A stretch of 64,000 nucleotides of DNA from Phoronis australis (Eukaryota > Phoronida > Phoronidae): the NCBI GenBank assembly GCA_002633005.1, contig NMRA01000248.1:225664-289663 (forward strand), written 5' to 3'. The notes under the pieces are model-generated. The model did not search any database and was not told the DNA's origin. It worked only from the letters and a program-made list of their open reading frames with translations. The position numbers and the translations under genes are program-made. Below, in pieces: positions 23,531-36,378 of the stretch; the stretch's first letter is position 1, and every line of letters begins with the position of its first letter.

Positions 23531-24261
23531 ATGTTAGGCGGTATAGATATGCATGCTGGGCGGCAAGAGTTATGCCGCTTAGGCTGTATCGAGATACCAG
23601 TTAACGTCATATATACACAGTGGCAAATCTTCAATTCGTGAACACGACTGTTCTGCTTGCTAAGAACTGTCACGTAATTCAACCATTAAAGTTCACATCC
23701 CGATTTTGGAGGTGCTTTGAAAAGTGCCATCTTACTGTGTCTGAATTGTACGTTCGCTTGCCCCCGTAAAACGAAAATTCTACATACATCTTTTTGGCGC
23801 TGTGAGAGCATAAGATCGACTTTGTGCCAGCAACCACGAGATTGGGGCTCTGGCTATCATCTGCTATGCTGGCACTCAACCGTTTTGGCTAGTTTTTGGA
23901 AATGAACCACCAGGCCTAGGCAACTCCACCCTTCTGCTGCACAGGGTGCACAAAACTGGAAGATGTTTAATAACATACTAGACCAAAACCTTCAGAAACC
24001 GTTCACAAAGCCCAATGAAACTTGAGGTTATTTTTTTCGCAAGGGCAGCCGGGATACTTAGAGACATTATCGGTTTACAACCAATATATTTTTGGGAATT
24101 GGTAAATGGGATGAACTCTTTGAAGTTTATGACAGCATCGACCAGAGCTACAAAATAATAAAATCAGTTTTTGTTTTATTATAAATCACCAATTTTTACT
24201 GCTGTATGACATTCGCTGAACTCGATGCCGGCGACTTTAATTACCGATAAATAAGCATTTA

Positions 24262-24350
24262 TCCGTCAACCAGCAGAGCGTTGGCTTCGACGCAAGAGTT
24301 TCGGGTTCTCTCATGGGCGGCGCAGCGCTGAAATATGCGCCGCCCATGTC
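24262..24350. repeat. tRNA-like relic with perfect GC hairpin
   Basis: CAGCAGAGCGTTGGCTTCGA followed by GGGTTCTCTC recalls the A and B boxes of a tRNA-derived SINE. Directly after it, CATGGGCGGCGCA (24312-24324) pairs perfectly with 24336-24348 around an 11-base loop. Confidence 0.4.
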
Positions 24351-25321
24351 TATTCCTCGTTGGGGCTAATTTAGGATAATCACATCCTCTGCTTATCACA
24401 ATATGGATGTTATGGTACTTAGTTTGTGATCTTTTCCGGCAGTTGTCGTAGTCGCCTGAAGGATAATAGGTCAAGATTGCCTGTTTACCACTAGACTTCG
24501 CATGGAGTTTTCAAAACGTGCTCCAGAGTTTTGAAAGTTGACGAGGGTTGCAAAGCAATATTTTGTTTCGGAGAGATAGATGGGAAAGCGGTTGTTGATA
24601 TATCTGCAAAGCTGGGTTTATTTTCCTGTTAAAGGTTACCTCCCAGAGGAGGCGCTGTATAGGTCTGCATCCGAATCTCGCCTTTGCAAAAACACGTGAA
24701 ATATCGCCAGGTGAAGTGCATGATCACACAAACTTCTTTAGTGAGATTCTTGTCTCTTCGAAACTTTACCCAGTCGTCCTCATTGGATTTTGCCTAGCAG
24801 TGCTCACGTACACAAAACTGCGGTCTATGAATACAGTACAATGTACATGTAGTTGTTAGTCGGTTTCACCTCAAAAGCTCTATGCGCATGACCACTGAAA
24901 CTTTATTGTTACATGTACATGCGTTATATTTTTACCGTTTCACTTCCACCGTAAAAGGAAGCGAGACTTCAAATAGGTGGTAAAAACATAAATTTCAGTT
25001 ACAGTTTTCAGCCCACTTAACCACCAGTACTTCAGTCCCCGCCTGCCAATTGACTGAGAGCCAGCGCTAGCCAGATTTTGAAAGCATATTTATTACATAA
25101 TACACAATGTGTTTCAAAAATGCTGCCATCCATTCATTTTTTATTTTAAGCTGTTTGAGAGCTACCTAAACCCATAACTTGAGATTCCTCTGTCGCTGAG
25201 CATCAATGCTACAAGAGTCCGCCATTTTGAAAAAAGTGATTGAAAACACCTTCTCATTTGAAATGAGCTTTTCTCAAATAAATGAGCTTCGAAAAAAGGA
25301 CTTAAATTGAATACTTAATAN

Positions 25322-27174
25322 CAAACTCGAGTAAAAACTCTAAATTTTGAGTTCAAACTCGAACTTTTAGCCTTTATGTTGGGTTTATCAACTGCAAAGT
25401 AGGACTAATAAATTATCTGCTTAATAAGTCATTATGTATACAAGCATAGAATAATAGACACTTATCTTAAGTTTGCACAAAAGTAGAGTAGAAAATACCA
25501 AACATAATTTCAAGTCCATTTCAAGTAAAAAGATTAGAGACTGGGCAAATGGTTTTTTTCCTTAAGATATACTTTCATCACTGTCCATTTTCAGATCCAG
25601 GTGACATAGCTGACGAGTAACCACTGAAGAAAATTATGGACTTGCCAAGACACAGAAGAAGAACAAGAACCACAATTTTTGCCATGCACTGAGGAACATA
25701 GTGGACCAATAAGCGCTGGGAATATTCTGTGTTGACACTACTGACCAAAAGAAACTGGAAATAAGCATGTGTTGCTACTGGGAAGACAACAGCTGGCTTG
25801 AATTGTCATACAAAACTAACTACTTTGCCATCCCCTTGTGGCCATTTTTGTGGGGGAAACTGCCTTGTGTACTCAGTAGCTTGCAGGATCTTCCTAAAAA
25901 TTGTAATCCTTTTCCAATCAAGATGGTAAGTGACTATGGTTAATTTTTGCATCTGATTTTTTCCATCTGCCTCTCAGTCTTCCAAATTGTTCCAATAATC
26001 TCTATGTATTTTGACGTGTCCATGCGAAGAAAGCCTTTGACATAGTTTTTTTGATTGAATCATACGACAGTAGCCGATATTCTTATTTGAAGGAGTCTGA
26101 TAACTTTGGTGCCCCCATGTGGCATTCAATATATTTTGCACTGCTCTTAACACCCCTAGAAAACACTTTGTGTACGGTGAAGATGTGGATGCATGTCAAT
26201 GCCCTGCGTTATTGTGTTTTTGATACTTTTTAAGTTATGATCAAAACTGTCAATTTAAAATGCCCTATTAAAAATGTTAATTTCACATTATTGTCTCAAT
26301 CAAGACTTAGAAATTGGTAAAATTTTTGTATCGGCGTTAAAATACTTCTAATGTGGAACTTATGTGCATGAAATTCAAAGTGCTGATGTAAGAACTGATG
26401 TTTAATGAAAAATCAGTGTTATTCACTCTTGATTTTCATATTTATAGTAGTTTTGTAGTTAGGATTTCTAGTTTATAGTTGTTGTGATACAACTTTCAGT
26501 CAGGGTATGTTTCTCATTGTCGTAGGCTTGCACGTCTCTAGGTGTGATTGAAAATTTCTTTTGATGTGTGATCATAATTGAATTTACATTTTGAAAGTAT
26601 GCTGCTCAAGTATGTTACTGTGAGTGAATATAGCACCAATGCATTATACAGGTTGTTAACTTTTTGGGTTACTTGTCTCTGGGCAAAAACAAGCCAAATT
26701 ATACAATCAAAAATCCGCAAGTTCAGTAAGTGAGGCTTGGACATAAAGAAACAATGAACTTGTTTTCTCATATTTACTTCCATGCTAATGGATGTGCATG
26801 TTGTAGGACCATTGAACTTACTCATTAATAAGTAATTGTTTTCCTGTTGGTTTTATGACATTTTGATAAGCTTTACGACATTTCGTCTTGTGTTAGTGTT
26901 TATTGATACATAATAAAATACATAATGAACACAGATCTTCCGTTTTTCATGAAAGACGCTTTACACTTTTTTAGTTACATTGTAGACATTTGCCATTGTT
27001 TCGGTGGGTACTCTCACTGATGATATTGTTGAATTTCACGCAGGGTCTGAAGATTGTTTCATGAAACATTGAGGAATATAAACTCCTCAGCTGTAAAGTA
27101 CTAGTTCATTTCTGTGAACAATGTTGATAAGTGGATCGTGGTCTGGGTGCAGTATAGCAGGCAGAATCTTGAAT
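25322..27174 (+). repeat. Left arm of 4.1 kb inverted repeat
   Basis: 1,853 bp that match 27555-29406 in reverse complement with few differences. The arm starts immediately after the N at 25321. No known protein domain is encoded; short open frames recur in both arms. Confidence 0.93.
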
Positions 27175-27320
27175 GTGTTAATTTATTGGGATTTCGGTGA
27201 TTATTTGAGACATGTCAGGAAATGCACACAACGTGTTTGAAATAACTTCGCTATGAGATGTCTTGCACACTGACTGCTTCAAATGAAACCGTGTAGCTCA
27301 CTGACGGGTTCTTGGTCTAT

Positions 27321-27552
27321 CCTATATATATATAGGATAGACCACTCAAACTATTGACGTCAGTGGTATATCCTATATATATATAGGGTAGACCACCGAC
27401 TTCATTCGTTGGAGTGGTCTATCCTATATATATATAGGGTAGACCACCGACTTCATTCGTTGGAGTGGTCTATCCTATATATATATAGGGTAGACCACTC
27501 AAACGATTGACGTCAGTGGTATATCCTATATATATAAAGAATAGACCACTCA
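27321..27552. repeat. 51-bp tandem repeat of palindromic units
   Basis: CCTATATATATATAGG-type palindromes recur at 27321, 27372, 27423, 27474 and 27525, exactly 51 bp apart. The spacer alternates between two versions, one with CTCAAACNATTGACGTCAG and one with CCGACTTCATTCGTTGGAG. The array lies in the spacer of the large inverted repeat and ends at the N at 27554. Confidence 0.9.
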
Positions 27553-27554
27553 AN

Positions 27555-29406
27555 ATTCAAGATTCTGCCTGCTATACTGCACCAAGACCACGATCCACTT
27601 ATCAACATTGTTCACAGAAATGAACTAGTACCTTACAGCTGAGGAGTTTATATTCCTCAATGTTTCATGAAACAATCTTCAGACCCTGCGTGAAATTCAA
27701 CAATATCATCAGTGAGAGTACCCACTGAAACAATGGCAAATGTCTACAATGTAACTAAAAAAGTGTAAAGCGTCTTTCATGAAAAACGGAAGATCTGTGT
27801 TCATTATGTGTTTTATTATGTATCAATAAACACAAGACGAAATGTCGTAAAGCTTATCAAATTGTCATAAAACCAACAGGAAAACAATTACTTATTAATG
27901 AGTAAGTTCAATGGTCCTACAACATGCACATCCATTAGCATGGAAGTAAATATGAGAAAACAAGTTCACTGTTTCTTTATGTCCAAGCCTCACTTACTGA
28001 ACTTGCGGATTCTTGATTGAATAATTTGGCTTGTTTTTGCCCAGAGACAAGTAACCCAAAAAGTTAACAACCTGTATAATGCATTGGTGCTATATTCACT
28101 CACAGTAACATACTTGAGCAGCATACTTTTAAAATGTAAATTCAATTATGATCACACATCAAAAGAAATTTTCAATCACACCTAGAGACGTGCAAGCCTA
28201 CGACAATGAGAAACATACCCTGACTGAAAGTTGTATCACAACAACTATAAACTAGAAATCCTAACTACAAAACTACTATAAATATGAAAATCAAGAGTGA
28301 ATAACACTGATTTTTCATTAAACATCAGTTCTTACATCAGCACTTTGAATTTCATGCACATAAGTTCCACATTAGAAGTATTTTAACGCCGATACAAAAA
28401 TTTTACCAATTTCTAAGTCTTGATTGAGACAATAATGTGAAATTAACATTTTTAATAGGGCATTTTAAATTGACAGTTTTGATCATAACTTAAAAAGTAT
28501 CAAAAACACAATAACACAGGGCATTGACATGCATCCACATCTTCACCATACACAAAGTGTTTTCTAGGGGTGTTAAGAGCAGTGCAAAATATATTGAATG
28601 CCACATTAGGGCGCCAAAGTTATCAGACTCCTTCAAATAAGAATATCGGCTACTGTCGTATGATCCATTCAAAAAACTATGTCAACAAAGGCTTTCTTCG
28701 CATGGACACGTCAAAATATATAGAGATTGTTGGAACCATTTGGAAGACTGAGAGGCAGATGGAAAAAAATTAGATGCAAAAATTAACCATAGTCAGTTAC
28801 CATCTTGATTGGAAAAGGATTACAACTTTTAGGAAGATCCTGCAAGCTACTGAGTACACAAGGCAGCTTCCCCCACAAAAAAATGGCCACAAGGGGATGG
28901 CAAAGTAGTTAGTTTTGTATGACGATTCAAGCCAGCTGTTGTCTTCCCAGTAGGAACACATGCTTATTTCCAGTTTCTTTTGGTCGGTAGTGTCAACACA
29001 GAAAATTCCCAGCACTTATTGGTCTACTATGTTCCTCAGTGCATGGCAAAAATTCTGGTTCTTGTTCTTCTTCTGTGTCTTGGCAAGTCCATGATTTTCT
29101 TCAGTGGTTACTCGTCAGCTATGTCACCTGGATCTGAAAATGGACAGTGATGAAAGTATATTTTAAGGAAACAAACCATTTGCCAAGTCTCTAATCTTTT
29201 TACTCGAAATGGACTTGAAATTATGTTTGGTATTTTCTACTCTACTTTTGTGCAAACTTAAGATAAGTGTCTATTATTCTATGCTTGTATACATAATGAC
29301 TTATTAAGCAGATAATTTATTAGTCCTAGTTTGCAGTTGATAAACCCAACATAAAGGCTAAAAGTTAGAGTTTGAACTCGAAATTTAGAGTTTTTACTCG
29401 AGTTTG
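27555..29406 (-). repeat. Right arm of 4.1 kb inverted repeat
   Basis: Reverse-complement partner of 25322-27174. It begins directly after the N at 27554 and runs on without a break into further sequence at 29407. Confidence 0.93.
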
Positions 29407-29741
29407 TAGCACATATATAAGGGTCTTCAAGAGCAATGAACCTGATATTTGACGTAGTTGATATTACATAACCTCGTCCGACTATTGGAGTTATCCTGAG
29501 TTTGCTCAAAAGCAACAGAGAAATTGCCATTAGAGACCAGGCAACATAGTAATTTACATGTCATGTCAGCATAGGTCACAGTAATACAACATAGAAAAAA
29601 ATATTCTATAAAATAATGATACAAACAACAGCAATGTGGAGCATTGACATGTGCCCACGATAGCACCGCAAATCGTAGGCTTTTAGAGGTGTTTATTAGT
29701 ACTATAAAAATGGCCATTAGACAGCACAGAAAAAATTGAAC

Positions 29742-30879
29742 ACATCCCAAAGTAGGAAAATGTCGCAGTCTCCCAAATTATATGAAAACTATACTGAGGT
29801 GGTGCAAAATACATCTATTCCATCCAAAATGGGTAAATAACTTCATCTCACTTACAGAGCCAATCTACCAAATTTTATGAAAATTCGCTTGGGACCTTTG
29901 AAGGTACAGAAGTAAATGAACTAAAAGTGCCACTAGGGGGCACACCGGCAGTCGGATCCGTCTAAAACTTCACTCATGCCTTCCCATCTATCGCTGGACA
30001 AAAAGTGATGATGGCATAATGTGCCCACATATAAATGTGTGAGCGCATAAAATGTTTACATTTCATCGATTGTAGATTCTTGATGTTAGTAGCATAATAA
30101 ACCTTGGCCAACTAGAAAACCACTACCACTTGAGCAATCAATGAAGAAACAGGTGTGCCTTATGCTGCAAACACAATGGCCCATTGAATTCAGAGATTTC
30201 TTTGAACTGTCTAGTCATATCTGTTATCCCAAACTACACCTCAATTTTGTCACAAAATTATACAGTTAGACGAACTTACCTTAAGTGAAGGATGACTGTA
30301 ATTTTATGTATCCCCAGAATTCCCCCAGNAACACATCCCAAAGTGGGAAAATGTCGCAGTCTCCCAAATTATATGAAAACTATACCGAAAACAATAAAAA
30401 TGGACATGAGACACTAGGTGGTGCAAAATACATTTAATCCATCCAAAATGGGTAAATAACTTCATCTCACTTACAGAGCCAATCTACCAAATTTTATGAA
30501 AATTCGCTTGGGACCTTTGAAGGTACAGAAGTAAATGAACTAAAAGTGCCACTAGGGGGCACACCGGCAGTCGGATCTGTCTAAAACTTCACTCATGCCT
30601 TCCCATCTATGAATGAAAACCTGCAAAATTTCAGGAATATACATCTGAGGATTTTGTAGAGCAACGTACGCTGGACAAAAAGTGATGATGGCATAATGTG
30701 CCCACATATAAATATGTGAGTGCATAAAATGTTTGCATTTCATCGATTGTAGATTCTTGATGTTAGTAGCATAATAAACCTTGGCCAACTAGAAAACCAC
30801 TACCACTTGAGCAATCAATGAAGAAACAGGTGTGCCTTATGCTGCAAACACAATGGCCCATTGAATTCAGAGATTTCTN
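29742..30879. repeat. Direct duplication across the gap at 30329
   Basis: 29742-30215 and 30331-30878 are near-identical direct copies (starting ACACATCCCAAAGT), apart from small indels such as a 63-bp segment missing from the first copy after CCCATCTAT. The second copy is exactly one contig, bounded by N at 30329 and 30879. Both contain a dispersed repeat ending in a hairpin with CCACATATAAATATGTG-like arms. Confidence 0.85.
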
Positions 30880-31074
30880 AGTCCGTGGAATGGTCCGCTT
30901 TGCGCATGTCCGTATCTCATGGTAGTACTCGGGGGAATTCTGGGAGGAATAAAATTGAACATATTCCATTTGCCTGAATGAATCATTATCTGGTGAATAT
31001 TCCATGCAACATGATGTAGTGTAGTGTAGGAGTGATTAAAAATTTTAATTCAGTACATAGATTAAATTGGGTTG

Positions 31075-31905
31075 TGGCACAAAATTTCACCAACAGCAAA
31101 GCCATCATGAAAGGCCATCTGTAGTAAACAACATGGACAATTCCGTTTGTAACCAATGTAAATTCAGAGGACATCTTGATCCATTGTCAAAAACGCTTAT
31201 CCTAGGATAACACTTTTGTATGGTCTCAATGGTAGCTTTCAGAGTTTTCTGCCAAAGAAAATTGCCCTTACTGGACCGTGACACACATAAGGGAATATTA
31301 GGATTTTTAAAAATCTTTTTCAATACTGTTTTTCTGTAATAAGCTGTTTATTTGTGACTAAGATAGGAATTCAGAATAAGTCAAACTTCAGTATTTAAAC
31401 TTATTTGCTCATTTGGAAAAGATTCAAAACTAAATCAGTGCAATGAAACAGGTGTTTCTTTTTGATCAAAGTATAACGATTGACCTTNTGTGGCACAAAA
31501 TTTCACCAACAGCAAAGCCATCATGAAAGGCCGTCTGTAGTAAACAACATGGACAATTCTGTTTGGAACCAATGTAAATTCAGAGGACATCTTGATCCAT
31601 TGTCAAAAACGCTTATCCTAGGAAAACACTTTTGTATGGTCTCAATGGTAGCTTTCAGAGTTTTCTGCCTAAGAAAATTGCCCTTACTGGACCGTGACAG
31701 ACATAAGGGAATATCAGGATTTTTAAAAATCTTTTTCAATATTGTTTTTCTGTAATAAGCTGTTTTTGTGACTAAGATAGGAATTCAGAATAAGTCAAAC
31801 TTCAGTATTTAAACTTATTTGCTCTTTTGGAAAAGATTCAAAACTAAATCAGTGCAATGAAACAGGTGTTTCATTTTATCAAAGTATAACGATTGACCTT
31901 TTGCA
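31075..31905. repeat. Direct duplication across the gap at 31488
   Basis: 31075-31487 and 31489-31905 are near-identical direct copies (start TGTGGCACAAAATTTCACC) differing by single bases and short indels. They meet at the N. Confidence 0.85.
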
Positions 31906-33019
31906 TGAAATTATTACTTCAGGTAAGCCTTGGTATGCTTGGTATGTGCACTAGGATGTAAACTTTCAACATAATTGACCAATGCAAAAACAACCCGTCA
32001 TACGATCCTCATTTCTCTTCAAAGACCATAAACTAGAATTCATATAAGAATGAGGGTCATTTTGTATATGATACCTGTTGGCATTTAGAAAAATTGTTAT
32101 TCAAGAAAAGTAGGACTAAAATTTTTTAAAGAGTAAATGTGCTAGGCTTGCTCAAGTCACTCGATACTGGCAAATTCTGAGCGGCACTGGCAATGGTAGA
32201 AATAAGTTCATTCCCAACTTGGCGAATGCTTTCACTACTTGACAATAAAAAACAATTTCAGGAAACCTACTCGCGTGTCAACTCAGTCAGCTCAAATCAA
32301 GTCGCACTGCAAAGCAAACGACATTCATATTTCGATTCAGAGTCATAAAAATAGCAAGCAAATGTTCCATTTTATGTCCGTCACTACTCCTGAAATCACA
32401 CTTTTACAAGACAAAATGTTCATCTTGGTAGCAGAGGAGAGGAAGATCAGCGCTCTTGGTAATGGCAATTTCTCGCTTTACAGCGAGCTCACACTTGTCG
32501 TCTGCATGTGACATGAAATATGAATCAAGCTTTAAATTTATTATTTTAAATTACACACGAGTGTTTCCTAATTCATTACAAACTTTACCAAATTTCAGTG
32601 CACACTTTGTCATGTCAAATATTGTTTGAGAATTGACAAGGAGTAAATGGCATAGATGATGCCGAGAAGAACAAGTTTGTTATCTATTTTTAAATCAAAA
32701 TAGGTCACGTTACACCTAGTCAGCTCCCTAAATATCGTAAGTGTAAAAGAGCCCTCGATTATCTGATAGGAAAGGTGCCTGTGCCTTCCGAGAGAATTTT
32801 ATGGGGGAATGGGGACGATATTCGGCCCCAAAATCAAGGGATTGACGGACCTGAAAGTTAATGAGAGACTGGGACACGTTTGCATTTCAGCGGTGGCCGA
32901 AAGCAAGGTAAAGTGAATGTCAGTTTGTTGCTTAATGAGTTTTATATTCACTGCTCTGCACGATTCAGCTTTTATTTTGCACATCACAAGTTATGTCTGG
33001 ACCAAAATGTTTTGCTCAT

Positions 33020-33290
33020 CAAAATGCCCACGTGGGCTGGCGTACACTTTACCCCTGCCGTAACCAAGGGAAAAGGGGGAATCCTTGAACAATTTTTTAG
33101 GTCAACATCATTTAAATGTCCTTGTGGCCGACCTTCCAACGCTATAATCCGGGGATAGGGGGGACTCCTGCCCAATTATTTTTAAGGTCAACATCATTTA
33201 AATGCCCATGTGGCCGGCGTACACACACAGCAACTCGGGTATAGGGAGAACCTTGCGCAAGCTTTTTAGGTCATAACGAAACCCATGTTG
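33020..33290. repeat. Imperfect ~85-bp tandem repeat
   Basis: AGGTCAACATCATTTAAATG followed by a CCNTGTGGCCG motif recurs at about 33099 and 33184, with partial units on each side (near 33020 and 33268). Confidence 0.7.
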
Positions 33291-34389
33291 GCCGACATCG
33301 TCTCCAACTTATTAGGTTGCAATGACAGATTTTGCCACTCAGTTGCTGTTCCACATGTCGCTTATCAACTGCTGCCGAACCCGCAAAAAATGTTAGAAGG
33401 GAGTGAACTTTTAACACAGATATTCCACGTTATGTCTAGGGGAAGAAGCCGAGAATGTGAAAATGAATTTTATTTTTTTTTTCTGCTACTTTGTAAATTC
33501 TTGTCATTTTTTAATGACAATTTGATTTGACTTGTTTGGTATACAATACTTTCAACTGCACTTGCCATCTGGTTACAAACACTGAACTTCCACACGCCCA
33601 TTCCTCAGTTACCTATTGGCGGGCAGTTGCTGGTCACAGCCCTACCATTTCACAGGATTTTTACACTAATCATGCACCAGTCAAAAAGGAGTTGATGCTG
33701 TGAAGACTATACTGAAAAGGTTGGAAAGAAGGCAAACCTTACTTAAAAATGTTATAGTGCACATGACAAACTTCTTTATGATCCATTGGTCATTGCCACA
33801 AAGCGCCACTTGTTCCCAATATGAATATGGATGCTCATGCCTGCAAAAAATAAAACTGTTGTTATAGTAACCGTATACCAGGTTTAAAGCATTCCCACCA
33901 AAAAGTTTTTAGCTTTAGCAACTAAATATGTAAAGGTTACCATTAAATCTAAATAAATAAACCTTCACATAGACATTTACAAGACTTAAACACTCTATTG
34001 CAATGACCGCACACATCAGGTTAGAAAATGAAAACAGTATTTAACAACTGCATGAAGAAAGGAAAGAGGATACAAGGAGAGCATTCAAGTATTTTCCTTT
34101 TGAGCAAGTAATGTCCTGTTGGGAACGCTTTAGATGTTATTGGCATTCAAAAGACTAGGAGTACAACTAGTAGAGTCAGAGCTCAACAATAACGTTCGAG
34201 CAAATCACAATCAAGGTCGACATTCGGTGGCCACTTTTGGTGAAAAACGAAGCATGTCATAAACTATAAAAGTCAGGCTATTTTAAAGTACCATCATTCC
34301 AGGTTTGTAATCTAAAATACTTTTGCACATGACCAACCAAATAAAATTTTATGGCCTGATGCATCACAGTTGTATAAAAGGATACATAC

Positions 34390-34505
34390 ACTACAACTTG
34401 TGCTGGATTTAAGGGGCCCCCCTAAAATTCTCCTAGATTCCAATTGGCAGTAAGGGGGTACCAATGTCTGACGAGCAAAATCCTGGATTATACTGTTGTG
34501 TGTTG
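34390..34505 (-). repeat. Interspersed repeat fragment shared with 17.1-17.3 kb
   Basis: The reverse complement reads TCCAGGATTTTGCTCGTCAG and on through a C-rich end. It aligns with 17195-17275 and keeps the same protein-level pattern QDF-RQT---P-CQ-E. Confidence 0.5.
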
Positions 34506-35892
34506 AGAGATAGAGCACCTGCCCCTGCAACATCAGTAGCCACATGATGTGTCTTCTAGGATGTTACCGGCCAAGTCCTGTGTGGAATTCTATTGCCCAC
34601 AAATTTGATAATGTACATAGCATCTTTGTCTGACTGGACGCATTTTGGAAATATCAATAATGTTCATGAGAACAGCCGGTAAGTAAAAATACTTGTGGGC
34701 AATATTTTATAGCACAAAGGTTGAAGGTACGTACACTACACAGAAGTACGTACACGGTACACTACATTTCAGTGACATGCCAGGCTTATAAAAATTTCTT
34801 AGAATTTAACGAGTTAGTTCAGTTACCAAATCTTTTCAAAGAGAACAAATAAAAAGTACAGCATACATGTTATTTGTTTATATCAGTCTGTCATTCTTTG
34901 AAAATAGGCAAATGTTAAAATATAGTGGTACGAACACTACACAAAAGCTAACATTTCACTCAAAACAAATGTATTTGTAATAAACACCCTTTTAACCTAA
35001 TATTTTTAAGGGAGGAAACTGTCTGTGACAAGTGAAGCTTACTTACAGTATATTTTTGTTTCATGACATTTGTTAACGTTGGGGAACGTACACATAGGGG
35101 CAAATGCATTAAATTTCAATGACACGTCAGGTAACATACCGGTAATGTTGTAGGGCCATTCATTTTTCTTTGATGATAATAAGCACTATGTTGTTATTTA
35201 AAAGGCAATAATTTCATTTGCAATCACCATTTGTGTTACTGAATTTCAATTGGGTACATGCACTACATTTTCTTAGTTGGCCTTTTTGGTCCTTTTTCAA
35301 CATAGCAAAACCCAAACTTTTGGTTGGTCAGCATATTGAATAATTTGCTGTAATTAAACAGAGTGTGAACTTTACTTTTTCACCTTTTTTACGGTAGATG
35401 AGGGTTAGAAACACAGAATTTACAAATTTCGTAACAAGTTCCTGTTTTAGGATGAACCCTACCATTTCTCAATGACTGACCACAACTTCATCTAAGTGAT
35501 TTTGAAAGTGACTCGAGTTGTTCCTAGTCATATCAAAACCATTGTTAACTTAACAAAATAAATTTTTCTACTCCTGACAGTTGAAAATTGGAATTTTCAA
35601 AATGGCAACCGTAAAGCTAAAAATGCTTCTTTAAATGTCCTTTTTTTGCACATATTTAAAGAGTTTATGACAGGCTAAAAGTGTTAAGAAATTTTAATTT
35701 GCGCAAATAACCTTTTGTGCTTATGAGATTCAGTTGGCATTCAGCAAGTGACAAAAAATTATTTTAGCAAGTAACCAGTCAACTTTCAAATATGGACCTT
35801 GATTATGATTTACCCGCCCATGTGGAAATTGTAGAATGACAATCATGTTTAACAAGACCAGTGTATGTGATGAGTTTTACCAAAACCGTTAA

Positions 35893-36363
35893 CACCTTGG
35901 TACAACCAGTGGGTGTGGAGTAACCACAGCCAGGATGTGGGTAGCCTGTTGCAGGTATATCAATCGCCGTACTAACACTCAGGAAATGTGAGCAACTTGA
36001 TAGACAACAAATTACATCTGAAACAAGAAATGACACCAAGTAGAAATTACTTAAAAAAAAACACAACAGCCAAATCTTAACAACCAGAACCCTGAGATCT
36101 CAATAGGGCTGACCTGGACACAGTGATAGNCCTTGGTACAACCAGTGGGTGTGGAGTAACCACAGCCAGGATGTGGGTAGCCTGTTGCAGGTATATCAAT
36201 CGCCGTAATAACACTCAGGAAATGTGAGCAACTTGATAGACGACAAATTACATCTGAAACAAGAAATGACACCAAGTAGAAATTACTTAAAAAAAACACA
36301 ACAGCCAAATCTTAACAACCAGAACCCTGAGATCTCAATAGGGCTGACCTGGACACAGTGATA
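35893..36363. repeat. Direct duplication across the gap at 36130
   Basis: 35893-36129 and 36131-36363 are near-identical, both containing CCTTGGTACAACCAGTGGGT and ending GGACACAGTGATAG. The left contig ends with the sequence with which the right one should continue. Confidence 0.88.
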
Positions 36364-36378
36364 GAACTCTCCTCTGTT

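Larger units (their letters stand above)
31906..35590. other. Non-coding interval
   Basis: No supported gene. It contains a short tandem repeat near 33.1 kb and the dispersed repeat fragment near 34.4 kb, listed separately. Confidence 0.4.

Noticed and set aside
23061-23682. Several overlapping frames of 90-180 codons, rich in Tyr-Val-Cys-Met or His-Thr
   Set aside because: They are readings of the TATG/ACAT microsatellite in different frames.
25593-25926. Possible exon between CAG at 25593 and GTAAGT at 25926 in the left arm of the inverted repeat
   Set aside because: All frames meet early stops; could be a non-coding transcript but there is no support.
27321-27552. CRISPR-like array
   Set aside because: Repeats are palindromic AT tracts with only two alternating spacers, directly tandem at 51 bp, in animal DNA.
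35803-36308. Minus-strand frame ATGYPHPGCGYSTPTGCTK seen in both copies beside the gap at 36130
   Set aside because: Its presence twice reflects the haplotype duplication; no family match and no partner exon.
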